Shown here one piece after another: positions 15,835 through 24,308 of a stretch of 64,000 bases of DNA. Origin of the DNA: CAWAYR01 sp050250875. Lineage in GTDB: Bacteria > Acidobacteriota > Vicinamibacteria > Vicinamibacterales > UBA2999. Both the position numbers and the translations under genes were made by a program. The stretch is from assembly GCA_050250875.1 (NCBI GenBank), contig JBFWNV010000008.1, forward strand, positions 62,001 to 126,000. Reading direction: 5' to 3'. Below the pieces are notes generated by a model. It was not told the origin of the DNA. It did not search any database and saw only the letters and a list, made by a program, of their open reading frames with translations. The first letter of the stretch is position 1; each line of letters begins with the position of its first letter.

Positions 15835-17082
15835 CTACTTCTGCCAGCCGATCGCCGCCAGTGCCTGGGCGGCGCCGTCGCTGATCCGCCCGCTGACCCG
15901 CACGTGCAGCGCGCGGGCGCCCAGTTCGGCCTTCGCCCGCTCGCCGAGCTGGCGAAACTCCGCCACCACCGCGTCCGATCGGCGCAGCCAGTCGAACGGC
16001 AGCAACGCCACCGCCTGTCCCGCCGCCATCCCGGCGACGATCGCCCGCGAGTCGGTGAGCATCGACGCCACCGGCGAACCGGCGTGGAAACGCTGCAGCA
16101 TCTCGGCGCTCTCGACGAAGTACAACGCCTCGCGCTCGTCCTCGGCCTCGGCCGCCGTCTCGAGAAAATCGCCGGCGCCGGGCACCCGCACGGCATGGAG
16201 CGCGCCGACGAGGCGGGTCTGCATGGTGAGCGTGTAGGTGAAGTTGCGGAAGAAGGCCGCGAAGCCGTCGGCGCTGGCGCCGATCTCGCGGGCCCGCGCC
16301 TCGTTGTACTTGCGCAGCTCCTCGGGATCGCGGCCCCACACCAGGTCGCCGACGTCGGCGGTGGTGGCGACCAGCGGCGGAATCGGCACGACGATGGTCG
16401 CGGCGATGCTGCCGGCCGCGTCGATGGCGGCCACCTCCTCGAGCGCCGCCTTCAGCGTGGGGTTGGTGGTATAGGGATCGGCGCCGATGCGGCGCGCCCA
16501 CTCCCGACGGGCGCGGTTGACGCCGAGCAGGCTCTTGGCGGCCGAGCCGGCGGCATCGCCGGCCTTCTCGCCCACCGACCCGCCGCGGCCGCCGCCGTCG
16601 TCGCTGGTCGCCTTCTGCACGACGCGTTTGGTGCGCCGGCCCAGGTTGACGCCGAACCGCTTCACGCCGGCGCCGAGGCCCTTCGCCGTTGCGACCGGAT
16701 CGCTCACCGCGTTGACCACGCCGGTGCCGACCTTGACCAGCGACGTGCCGGCGGCCCGGGCGAACACGCCGGCCTTGTTCACCTCGTCGAGCGCGGCCAG
16801 CGCCGCGATCTCCTCGCGCCGCCGGGTGACCTGCGATCGCCCTTCGGCTTCGAAGACGCCGTAGGGTGAGCGGACGGTGAACACGTGGTACGGCCCCGGG
16901 GTGTCGACGCGGTCGTCGACGGTGTGGTGGGGGCCCTTGAGCTCGGCGGCGGTCAGCAGGGCCGCGGCGGTGAACACCGGATCGGGCTCGGCCGCCACCT
17001 GTGCCCACGGGCCGCCGGGAGCGGCGCACAGGGCGATCGCAACGAGCAGAGCGGCCGGGGCGGGCGTCGGGACGAGGCGCAT
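15835..17082 (-). CDS. Exported protein of unknown function, 415 residues
   Basis: Not recognised. Residues 1-28 are a signal peptide (LVAIALCAAPGGPWAQ). The mature protein begins with a strand-rich part containing GPHHTVDDRVDTPGPYHVF, then a charged helical region (RSQVTRRREEIAALAALDEV). Next comes a Gly/Ala stretch with KRFGVNLGRRTKRVVQKA, then a mostly helical C-terminal half (WARRIGADPYTTNPTLKAAL and onward). TTG at 17091 with GAGGT upstream is an alternative start. It is divergent from the NTF2-like gene, with only 35 bases between the starts, so the two promoters must overlap. Confidence 0.7.
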   Translation of the reverse strand: MRLVPTPAPAALLVAIALCAAPGGPWAQVAAEPDPVFTAAALLTAAELKGPHHTVDDRVDTPGPYHVFTVRSPYGVFEAEGRSQVTRRREEIAALAALDEVNKAGVFARAAGTSLVKVGTGVVNAVSDPVATAKGLGAGVKRFGVNLGRRTKRVVQKATSDDGGGRGGSVGEKAGDAAGSAAKSLLGVNRARREWARRIGADPYTTNPTLKAALEEVAAIDAAGSIAATIVVPIPPLVATTADVGDLVWGRDPEELRKYNEARAREIGASADGFAAFFRNFTYTLTMQTRLVGALHAVRVPGAGDFLETAAEAEDEREALYFVESAEMLQRFHAGSPVASMLTDSRAIVAGMAAGQAVALLPFDWLRRSDAVVAEFRQLGERAKAELGARALHVRVSGRISDGAAQALAAIGWQK

Positions 17083-17117
17083 GCTCCGCAACGATACCTC
17101 GGGGTAGGATGCCGCGC

Positions 17118-17555
17118 ATGCCTCACCTGCCCCGGTCGTTGCTGAGCGCCGTCGCCGCCCTGGCCGCGGTCGTCCCCGCGTTCGCGCAAGGGCCTGGCGG
17201 TTCGGACCGCGAAACCCTGCTCGCCTTGAATCTCGACTACGTGCGCTCGGTCCAGGCCGGCGACGTCCAGCGCTTCCGCGCGATCCTCGCCGACGACTTC
17301 CGCGCCTCGATGCCCGACGGCACGCTGCTCGACAAGGCGGCGTTCCTGGCCCAGACGGCCCGGCCGGTGACCATCACGGGGCTGGCCTGTCACGACGTGG
17401 AACTGCGGATCCTCGGCGACGTCGCCATCGTGCACGCGCGGACGACCTACACCACCGCGGATGGCCGGCCCGCAACCGGCCGCTACACCGACGTCTGGGC
17501 CCGTCGTCAGGGCACGTGGCTGGCGGTGGCGGCGCACGTCACGCGGACGCCGTGA
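17118..17555 (+). CDS. Exported NTF2-like (DUF4440-type) protein
   Basis: A 145-residue protein. Signal peptide (SLLSAVAALAAVVPAFAQ), then a single cone-shaped NTF2/SnoaL-like domain: LLALNLDYVRSVQAGDVQRF, ADDFRASMPDGTLLDKAAFL, ILGDVAIVHARTTYTTADG and the closing WLAVAAHVTR. Such domains bind small ligands or act as weak isomerases; no catalytic residues can be assigned. ATG 17118 has AGGA eight bases upstream; ATG 17109 is in frame but too close to the purine run. The 3' end overlaps the broken convergent gene at 17539. Confidence 0.8.
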   Translation: MPHLPRSLLSAVAALAAVVPAFAQGPGGSDRETLLALNLDYVRSVQAGDVQRFRAILADDFRASMPDGTLLDKAAFLAQTARPVTITGLACHDVELRILGDVAIVHARTTYTTADGRPATGRYTDVWARRQGTWLAVAAHVTRTP

Positions 17556-17942
17556 GCGGCGGCCGCGCGCGGACGAGCAGTCGCGCGGCGGCGACGGCGC
17601 AGGCCGCGCCGAGGGCGGCCCAGAGGCAGGCCGGCGCGACGTCCACCGCCGCGCCGGCGCGAGCCGCTGCCAAGGTCTCGAGGCGACGACCAGCCACAGG
17701 TCGAGCGCGGCGATGACGGGCGTCGGATGTGCGACCGCCCGCACGATGGCCGGCACGTCGCCGATCACGGCGAACGCCACCAGCATCGCGACATGGGCGC
17801 CGCCCAGACCGGCAGCGAGGGCCGCCAGGAACGACGCGATGCCGGGGCGAGCGGCGCAGTCGGGGCGTCCGCCGGTACACGTCGCTGGCGGCGCCGTAGT
17901 TGCGTGCGCCCTGAACGAGTAGCCGTGCTGCACGACCAGCAC
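17539..17942 (-). pseudogene. Frameshifted small membrane-protein gene
   Basis: Two minus-strand frames each show half of a hydrophobic protein. One, from about 17850, reads FLAALAAGLGGAHVAMLVAF and PTPVIAALDLWLVVAS. Near 17680-17700 it degenerates into arginine-rich shadow, while the neighbouring frame becomes hydrophobic (VDVAPACLWAALGAACAVAA) and stops at 17539. Together they would give a 100-130-residue protein with three membrane helices. A one-base frameshift is the simplest explanation, either real or a sequencing error. The 17556-18040 stretch holds no other gene that I can support. Confidence 0.5.
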
Positions 17943-18040
17943 GGTGTGCGCGGTCTTCTCGGTGCCGGTCGGGTACAGGGTGCGCGACCTCCGTGCGGCG
18001 GAGGATGGCAGAGCGTCGTGCCCGCCACTACCATGGAGTG

Positions 18041-18466
18041 ATGCAGAACGTCCTCGTCGCGGTCGACGGCTCGCCCTGCGCCCAGCGCGCCGTCGCCTGG
18101 GTCGGCCGAACGCTCGGCCGCCAGTCCGGCGTACAGGTGCACCTCCTCAACGTCCAGCCCGCGATCGCCACCTGGGAGGTGACCAGCCACCCCGGCTCCA
18201 GCGAGGCCGCCCGGTGGCAGGCGGCGGCGTCGGTGGCCGTGCTCGAGCCGGCGGCGACGACGCTGCGCACCGCCGGGGCGGCCGTGTCCACCCACGCCCG
18301 CGTCGGGGAGGTCGCCACGACCATCGCCGACGTGTCCCGTGACCTCCGCTGCGACGCCATCGTCATGGGCACGCGCGGACTCGGCGCCGTCAGGAGCCTG
18401 CTGCTCGGTTCGACGGCCACCAAGGTCATCCAGCTGGCCGACGTGCCGGTCACGCTGGTCAAGTAG
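18041..18466 (+). CDS. Universal stress protein (UspA family)
   Basis: A 141-residue single Usp domain. It opens with the family strand NVLVAVDGSPCAQRAVAW and ends with the ATP-binding motif GTRGLGAVRSLLLGSTA (G-2x-G-9x-G-S) and ADVPVTLVK. The ATP-binding type of Usp is thus expected. The reading frame is open further upstream to 17993, but homology begins at ATG 18041; the ribosome binding site is weak. A short-spaced GNAT gene follows. Confidence 0.9.
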   Translation: MQNVLVAVDGSPCAQRAVAWVGRTLGRQSGVQVHLLNVQPAIATWEVTSHPGSSEAARWQAAASVAVLEPAATTLRTAGAAVSTHARVGEVATTIADVSRDLRCDAIVMGTRGLGAVRSLLLGSTATKVIQLADVPVTLVK

Positions 18467-18519
18467 GCACGGTCGCCGATGGCGTACGATGGGTGGCCAT
18501 CGACCGGAGCTGCCCTGCC

Positions 18520-18987
18520 ATGCTGTCGATTCGCCCCGCCACCCACGCCGACCTCGACGTCCTCGTCGCCGGCAACGCCGACATGGCCGCCGAAACCGAG
18601 CAGCTCCAGCTCGACCTCCCCACGCTGCGCCGCGGCGTGACCGCGGTGCTCGACGGGGCCGCCGCCGGCCGCTACTGGGTGGCGGAGCACGACGGACGCG
18701 TCGTCGGCCAGCTGCTGGTCACCTACGAGTGGAGCGACTGGCGCAACCGGCAGGTGTGGTGGATCCAGTCGGTGCACGTCGCCCGCGACGCCCGCCGCCT
18801 CGGCGTCTTCCGCGCGCTCTACGCCTTCATCCGCGCCGCCGCCGAGCGCGAGGGCGCCGGCGGCCTGCGCCTCTACGTCGATGAGTCGAACACGCGCGCC
18901 CAGGCGGTGTACGCCGCCCTCGGCATGCACGGCGGCCACTACCGCGTGTTCGAGGACATGTTCGCGGAACCGGCGCGCCGGGGGTGA
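18520..18987 (+). CDS. GNAT-family N-acetyltransferase
   Basis: A 155-residue acetyl-CoA-dependent acetyltransferase. The fold is clear: LSIRPATHADLDVLVAGNAD, YWVAEHDGRVVGQLLVTYEW, the core strand QSVHVARDARRLGVFRALY (acetyl-CoA loop, here RRLGVFRAL in place of the usual R-x-x-G-x-G/A), then LRLYVDESNTRAQAVYAALG and the final GHYRVFEDMF. The substrate is unknown. The GTG of the next gene begins one base after its stop, suggesting coupling. Confidence 0.9.
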   Translation: MLSIRPATHADLDVLVAGNADMAAETEQLQLDLPTLRRGVTAVLDGAAAGRYWVAEHDGRVVGQLLVTYEWSDWRNRQVWWIQSVHVARDARRLGVFRALYAFIRAAAEREGAGGLRLYVDESNTRAQAVYAALGMHGGHYRVFEDMFAEPARRG

Positions 18988-18988
18988 C

Positions 18989-21028
18989 GTGAGGCGCCTG
19001 CTGCCGGTCTGGCCGCTCGTGGCGGTCGGCGCCCTCGCCGGCAGCTGCCGCCCGTCGGCGCCACTGCCGCCGCGAAGCGTGCTGCTCGTCACCATCGACA
19101 CGTGGCGCGCCGATCGGCTTGGCCGCGGCGTCTCGCCCGCCCTCGACGCGCTGGCCGCGACGGCCCTTCGCTTCACCAACGCCCGCACGACGGTGCCGCT
19201 GACCCTGCCGGCCCACACCTCGATCCTGACCGGCCTGCTGCCGACCGCGCACGGCGTGCACGACAACGGCGTGGTCCTCGCCGATGCCGTGCCGACGCTG
19301 GCGACGGCGCTCGGCGGCGCCGGCTATCGGACCGCGGCGTTCGTCGGCGCCTACGTCCTCGACCGCCGCTTCGGGCTGGCCCGCGGCTTCGACGTCTACG
19401 ACGACCGCATCGACCGCGACACGGCGGCCGACGCCCGGCTCGAAGCCGAACGGCCGGCGGCCGCGGTGGTCGATGCCGCGCTGGCATGGCTCGACGCCGG
19501 CGGCACCGGCCCGTTCTTCCTGTGGGTGCATCTCTACGACCCGCACGCGCCGTACGCGCCACCGCCCGGGGCGGCGCTGCCACCCGGGGCGAACGGCTAC
19601 GACGCCGAGATCGCCTACGCCGACACGCAGGTCGCCCGACTGTTGACCCGCCTCGAGACGGGCGGGCGGCGCGGCTCGATCATCGTCGCGGTCGCTGGCG
19701 ACCACGGCGAGGGGCTCGGCGACCACGGCGAACGCACGCACGGGATGCTGGCCTTCGACACGACACTGCGAGTGCCGCTGGTGCTGTCGATTCCCGGCGA
19801 ACCGGCGCGGGCGATCGACATGCCGGTGTCGCTGGCCGACCTGGCGCCGACGCTGCTGCGTCTGACCGGCACGGCGGCGATCCTGTCGCCCGCCGCGACC
19901 GGCCGCGATCTGCTGCTCCCGTCGACGACCAGCGACGTCTACGCCGAAACCGAGTACCCGAAGGTCGCCGGCTGGCATCCGCTGCAGGTGTTGACCGACG
20001 GGCGGTGGAAGCTGATCCAGGCCGCGACTCCGGCACTGTTCGACGTCGCGGCCGACCCGGCCGAGACCACCGACCTCGCACCCGCACAGCGCCAAAGGGT
20101 CGCGGCGATGATCGCGCGCCTGCGCGCCGTGCAGGCCACCGCGACCGCGCCCGCGGGCCGCGCGCCCGATGCCGACGCGCGCCTGCGCGCCCTCGGCTAC
20201 GTGAGCAGCGCCGCGACCGCGGCCTCGTCGGGCGAGGCGGCGGCCGACCCGGCGACCCTCGTCGCCGAGTGGTCCGCGTTCGAACTGGCGCTCGGGCAGC
20301 TCGGCAGCGGCGAGGCGACGGCGGCCGTTCCGGCCCTTCGCAGCCTGAGCCAGCGGTTCCCGGCGGCCCCGGTGTTCCAGTCCACCTACGCGCGGGCGCT
20401 CCAGGAGACCGGCCAGGCGGCGCAGGCCGTCGCCGTGCTGCGCGCCGCGGTCGGCCGCGGCGCCACCGCGACGCTCCTCCACGATCTGGCGGTGGCGGCC
20501 CGGCTGGCCGGTGACGACGGCGAGGCCCGGCGCGCCGAGGAGGCGGCTCTGGCCCTCGACCCGGCGTCGCCTGCGGCGTTGAACGGCCTCGGATTGCTGC
20601 ACGTCGACGCCGGCCGCGCCGCCGACGCCGCCGCCGCGTTCGCGCGGGCCGCGGATCTCGATCCCTCGAACGCCTCCACGTGGGCCAATCTCGGCAACGC
20701 CCGGCGGGTCCTCGGCGATCTGGCCGGCGCCGAAGCCGCCTATCGGCGCGGCGTCGCCGCCCAGCCCCGGCACGCCGACGCGGCCAACGGCCTCGGCGTC
20801 GTGCTGGTCGAGGCGGGACGCCCGGCCGACGCGGTGCCGTGGCTCGAGCAGGCGCTCGACGCCGCCCCCGACTTCCACGAGGCGCGGCTCAATCTGGGCA
20901 TCGCGCTGCAGCAGAGCGGCGATCGGCAACGCGCCGCCGCGATGTACCGCGAGGTGCTGGCGCGTGCTCCCGCCGGGTTCGCCCGCGAGCGCCGCGCCGC
21001 CGCCGACCTGCTGGCTGCGCTGCGCTGA
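18989..21028 (+). CDS. Sulfatase-fold hydrolase fused to TPR repeats (Thr nucleophile position)
   Basis: A 679-residue exported protein, possibly anchored by the N-terminal hydrophobic segment (GALAGSC). Residues about 35-400 are an alkaline-phosphatase/sulfatase-superfamily domain: VLLVTIDTWRADRLG (metal-binding Asp), VPLTLPAHTSILTG, FFLWVHLYDPHAPY, VAGDHGEGLGDHGE (metal-binding Asp/His). True sulfatases have Cys or Ser in C/S-x-P-x-R; here the aligned motif is T-L-P-A-H, so it cannot carry formylglycine and may be a phosphodiesterase or transferase-like enzyme. Residues about 440-679 are TPR repeats (LNGLGLLHVDAGRAADAAAA and others). The start is GTG after GGGGG. A paralogue lies at 24309. 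Confidence 0.88.
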   Translation: MRRLLPVWPLVAVGALAGSCRPSAPLPPRSVLLVTIDTWRADRLGRGVSPALDALAATALRFTNARTTVPLTLPAHTSILTGLLPTAHGVHDNGVVLADAVPTLATALGGAGYRTAAFVGAYVLDRRFGLARGFDVYDDRIDRDTAADARLEAERPAAAVVDAALAWLDAGGTGPFFLWVHLYDPHAPYAPPPGAALPPGANGYDAEIAYADTQVARLLTRLETGGRRGSIIVAVAGDHGEGLGDHGERTHGMLAFDTTLRVPLVLSIPGEPARAIDMPVSLADLAPTLLRLTGTAAILSPAATGRDLLLPSTTSDVYAETEYPKVAGWHPLQVLTDGRWKLIQAATPALFDVAADPAETTDLAPAQRQRVAAMIARLRAVQATATAPAGRAPDADARLRALGYVSSAATAASSGEAAADPATLVAEWSAFELALGQLGSGEATAAVPALRSLSQRFPAAPVFQSTYARALQETGQAAQAVAVLRAAVGRGATATLLHDLAVAARLAGDDGEARRAEEAALALDPASPAALNGLGLLHVDAGRAADAAAAFARAADLDPSNASTWANLGNARRVLGDLAGAEAAYRRGVAAQPRHADAANGLGVVLVEAGRPADAVPWLEQALDAAPDFHEARLNLGIALQQSGDRQRAAAMYREVLARAPAGFARERRAAADLLAALR

Positions 21029-21045
21029 TCGGTCGCCGTACAGAC

Positions 21046-21071
21046 CGCGGGCGGGCCCGAAGACCCGCCCG
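21046..21071. terminator. GC hairpin between convergent genes
   Basis: GCGGGCGGG and its exact complement flank an eight-base loop (CCCGAAGA), 18 bases after the sulfatase stop. No T-run is present, but the nine-base GC stem and convergent setting suit a bidirectional terminator. Confidence 0.65.
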
Positions 21072-21089
21072 CAGCCGTGATGTCGGTCG

Positions 21090-21117
21090 TGAGCCCGGAA
21101 CCGAGCCCCGCGCCCCG
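21090..21117. repeat. Heptamer array GCCCCGG
   Basis: Four degenerate units; the G-rich strand is minus, the sense strand of the TonB-dependent receptor gene, which ends five bases away. Confidence 0.5.
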
Positions 21118-21122
21118 GCGTT

Positions 21123-24038
21123 CTAGAACGAGAACCGGAACCCGATCTGCGCCAGGCGCTGCTCGCCCTGCTGGAAGTCGCCGGCAAAGGCGTTCGGCTG
21201 CATGAACGCCGTGCTGGTCTGGTTCTGCGTCACCGCGAAAGCCGGATTCTTGGCGTTGAAGAGGTTGAACGCTTCGCCGATCGCCGTGATGCGCGCCGAC
21301 CCCTTGATCCTGATGTCGTAGGACAGGCGCAGGTTCGCCTGCGTCCGCCACGCGCCCCGGCTGCAGTTCCAGGTCTCGCACTCGCCGATGTCCTTCGGCG
21401 CCTTGCCGACCCCGGCGTATTGGAAGGCGCGCACGGTCAGGTCGTTGTTCTCGCGGTTGGCGTTGGTGTCCACCCCGGTGATGCTGGCCACCGGCAGCCG
21501 CGAGCGGTAGAAGAACGTCGGCGCCACGGTGAGGCCGCGGAACATCCACACCGCCGCGAGCGAGCCCTGATGGCGCGCGTCGGTGCGGGACGTCGGCCCG
21601 TAGACGCGGTCGTCGTCGTAGAGCAGCCAGGCGTCCTGCAGGTTGTTGGCGTTCAGCTCGTCGGCCGCGGTGCCGATCTCGCTCTTCGCGCTGGCCAGCG
21701 TGTAGGTGGCGGTGAGGTCGAGGTTGTTGGTCATGCGGCGCTTGAAGCCGGTGATGAGCGCGGTGTACTTGCTCTCGCCGCGGCTGATTGCCGGCCGCGT
21801 GCCGATGGCGGCGGGCTGCACGTTCAGGAACGCCAGCTGACGGGTGCCGCTGGCGCCGCCGCCGACCGGGCCGGTGTTGATGCGCGGCCGGGTGTTGAGA
21901 TCACGGCCGTCGGCCCGCACGCCATCCACCGTGATGACCATCGACTCGGTGAGCTGGAACGAGTAGCCCAGCGACGCCTGACGCGTATAGGGCATCTGCA
22001 GCCGCGGATCGGTGAACTGGCCGAACAGCGGGAAGCCGCCGCCGGCCTGGTTCTGGCTCAGGATGTTGGTGAGCGGCTGGCCGACCCGGTAGAACGAGCC
22101 GTCCGGATTGCGGATGCCGGTCTGGTTGTCGATCGACACGACCGCACCAAAGCCCTTGCCGCTGGCGTCACTGGCCGCGAACAGCGCGTTCGAGTTGGTG
22201 TAGGCCATGTCCATGTAGATGCCCCAGCCGCCGCGCAGCACGTCCCGGCCGTCGCGCAGGCTGTAGGCGAAGCCGAGCCGCGGCTGCCAGTTGTTGGTGT
22301 CGTCCTTGGGATCCTGGCCGAAGTTCTCCAGGCCCTTGATCCCGGCCAGCAGTCCGGCCCGCCCGGCGTTCTGCATGATCACGAAGTTGGGGTTCTTCGA
22401 CTGGTCGAACTGGTAGCCCTTGATGAGGTCGTAGCGCAGCCCGAGGTTGAGGGTCAGCCGGTCGGTGACCGCCCAGTCGTCCTGCACGTAGCCGGCGTAC
22501 TGCTTCAGCGGGATGTTCGCCGACGCGTCGCCGTCGTTGAGCGTGATGGTCGAGATCGGCCCGTTGACGTCGTCGGTCAGATGGGTGTGCTGGACGACGC
22601 CCTTGCCCGAGTTGAAGGTGATGAACAGCCGCGGCTCGTTGATGAAGTTGACGCCGACCTTGAAGTCGTGGCCGATGCCGCCCATGCCGGTGACGTGCCA
22701 CGAGAAGTCGTCGCGGAACTGCCACTTCTTCTGCTCGGTGGTCTGCGGGGTGTTCGGGCTCTGGCCGATCGCCACCTGGTTGGGGAACAGCTCGTAGGGA
22801 TCCTGGCTGTTGGCCGAGATGTTGTTGCTGAAGTCGGCGTACTGGAAGATGAACTCGTTCAGCATGCCGCCGAGCACCCAGTTGTGGTTGGCGTTGATCT
22901 AGTTGAACTCGTTCTTGCTCTTGCCCCAGCCGTTGACCGGCTTCAGCGAGGTGGCGCCGTAGGGTTGTGAGTTCTGGTTGCGGCCGTAGCGCACCGACAG
23001 GAACTGGGTCGGGGTGGCGTTGGCCGTCACCTTCACGTTGACCAGCGTCTCGCGGTAGGGCGTGTCGAAGGTGCCGTCGAGGCTTGGGAACAGGCCCTTG
23101 GTGTTGACCACCTGCTTGGTGTCCTGCTGGGTGCGCTCGGCGGCGCCGAAGTAGTGGATCTTGTCCTTGACGATCGGGCCGCCGAAGCTGCCGCCGAACT
23201 GGTTGCGCCGGTAGTCCTGCTTGTCGGCGCCGCCGTTCTTCTCGGTGGTGGTGATCGAGTTCATCGACTTGTCGCGGAACAGCTCGAAGAAGCTGCCGCG
23301 GTAGGAGTTGGTGCCGCTCTTGGTGACGATGTTCATCACCCCGCCGTTGCTGCGGCCGTTCTCGGCCTTGGCCCGCGAGGTGACGAAGTTGAACTCCTGG
23401 ATGGCCTCGAGCGGGAACAGCTGCAGCAGGCCGCCGACGGTGTCGTCGTTGTTGTCGCCGCCGTCGATCTGGTAATTGACGTTGCGGCCGTTGCCGCCGT
23501 TGATCTGCGGCGAGTACTGCGTGCTCTTGGTCGGGTCGGAGTGGTTGCCGAGGCCGACGCCCGGCAGGGTGGCGGCGAGGTTGGCGAACTGGCGGCCGTT
23601 GAGCGGGATGCTCTCGATGCGGCCGATGTCGACGACGCCGCCGACCGACGACACCGTGGCCTCGATGAGCGGCGTCTGGCCGGTGACGGTGATGGTCTCG
23701 GAGACCGCGGCGACGGTGAGCGAGACGTCGATGGTCAGCGTCTGGCCGACGCTGACGACGACGCCGCGCTGTTCCACCGAGGTGAAGCCGGACAGCTCGA
23801 CGACCAGGTCGTAGCGGCCGACGTTCAGGGCGCTCAGCCGGTAACTGCCTTCGCCGTCGCTGACGGCCGAGCGGGTGAAGCCGGTGGCCGGGTTGGTCAC
23901 CGTCACGCTGGCGCCCGGGATGGCCGCCCCTTGCGCGTCGAGCACCCGTCCGTTGATGGTGCCGGTGGTCTGCTGGGCGGCGGCCGGCGCGACGGTGAGC
24001 AGCACGCCCGCCAGCACCGCCAAGATGCGTTGCGTCAT
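21123..24038 (-). pseudogene. TonB-dependent receptor (Oar-like) interrupted by in-frame TAG
   Basis: Outer-membrane receptor for an unknown ligand, of the acidobacterial type with an N-terminal carboxypeptidase-regulatory-like domain. A signal peptide is followed by that domain (INGRVLDAQGAAIPGASVTV), a plug (INGGNGRNVNYQIDGGDNND), and a barrel ending in QIGFRFSF with a C-terminal Phe. A TAG at 22901-22899 (codon 380) splits it: the frame is the same on both sides, and the text after it (INANHNWVLGG) is normal family sequence. All else is intact over 971 codons. A single substitution, recent inactivation or sequencing error are all possible. The ribosome binding site AGGAG lies ten bases before ATG 24038. 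Sulfatase-TPR genes flank it on both sides. Confidence 0.85.
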
Positions 24039-24183
24039 AGACTCGTCTCTCCTCGAGAAAGACCTTCAGGACCGTTTGAATACCGAACGATCGGCTGAGA
24101 GCAATCGCCACACCAGAGCTGCCGCCGCTGCACTGATTCTGTAACTCATTCAAGAAACGAACGTTAGCGTAAGGCAGAGGTGG

Positions 24184-24207
24184 ATCCCAGGGACGAATGC
24201 CTGGGAT
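24184..24207. promoter_or_regulatory. Perfect 8-bp inverted repeat upstream of the receptor gene
   Basis: ATCCCAGG and CCTGGGAT are separated by eight bases. It lies 10 bases from a larger palindrome in the 270-base gap between the sulfatase gene and the receptor gene. It could be an operator for the receptor or part of a terminator for the sulfatase gene. Confidence 0.5.
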
Positions 24208-24217
24208 TAACCCTCGG

Positions 24218-24259
24218 AATCCAAGCGTTTGGCCCAGACCAGGGCCAAAGTCTTGGATT
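24218..24259. promoter_or_regulatory. Two-step 42-bp palindrome upstream of the receptor gene
   Basis: Outer arms AATCCAAG/CTTGGATT (24218-24225, 24252-24259) and inner arms TTTGGCCC/GGGCCAAA (24228-24235, 24242-24249) are both perfect; a two-base mismatch separates them and the loop is six bases. As RNA it is a strong hairpin 50 bases after the sulfatase stop; as DNA it could bind a dimeric regulator of the receptor gene. No T-run follows on the minus strand. Confidence 0.6.
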
Positions 24260-24308
24260 CACGTGATGAAGCCGCTCGCGGCGAGTGTCAACGGCCGGTG
24301 TCGGTCCC

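Noticed and set aside
22899..22901. TAG in the TonB receptor as a pyrrolysine or programmed readthrough codon.
   Set aside because: No pyl genes or readthrough signal are seen, and other genes use TAG as a plain stop; mutation or error is simpler.
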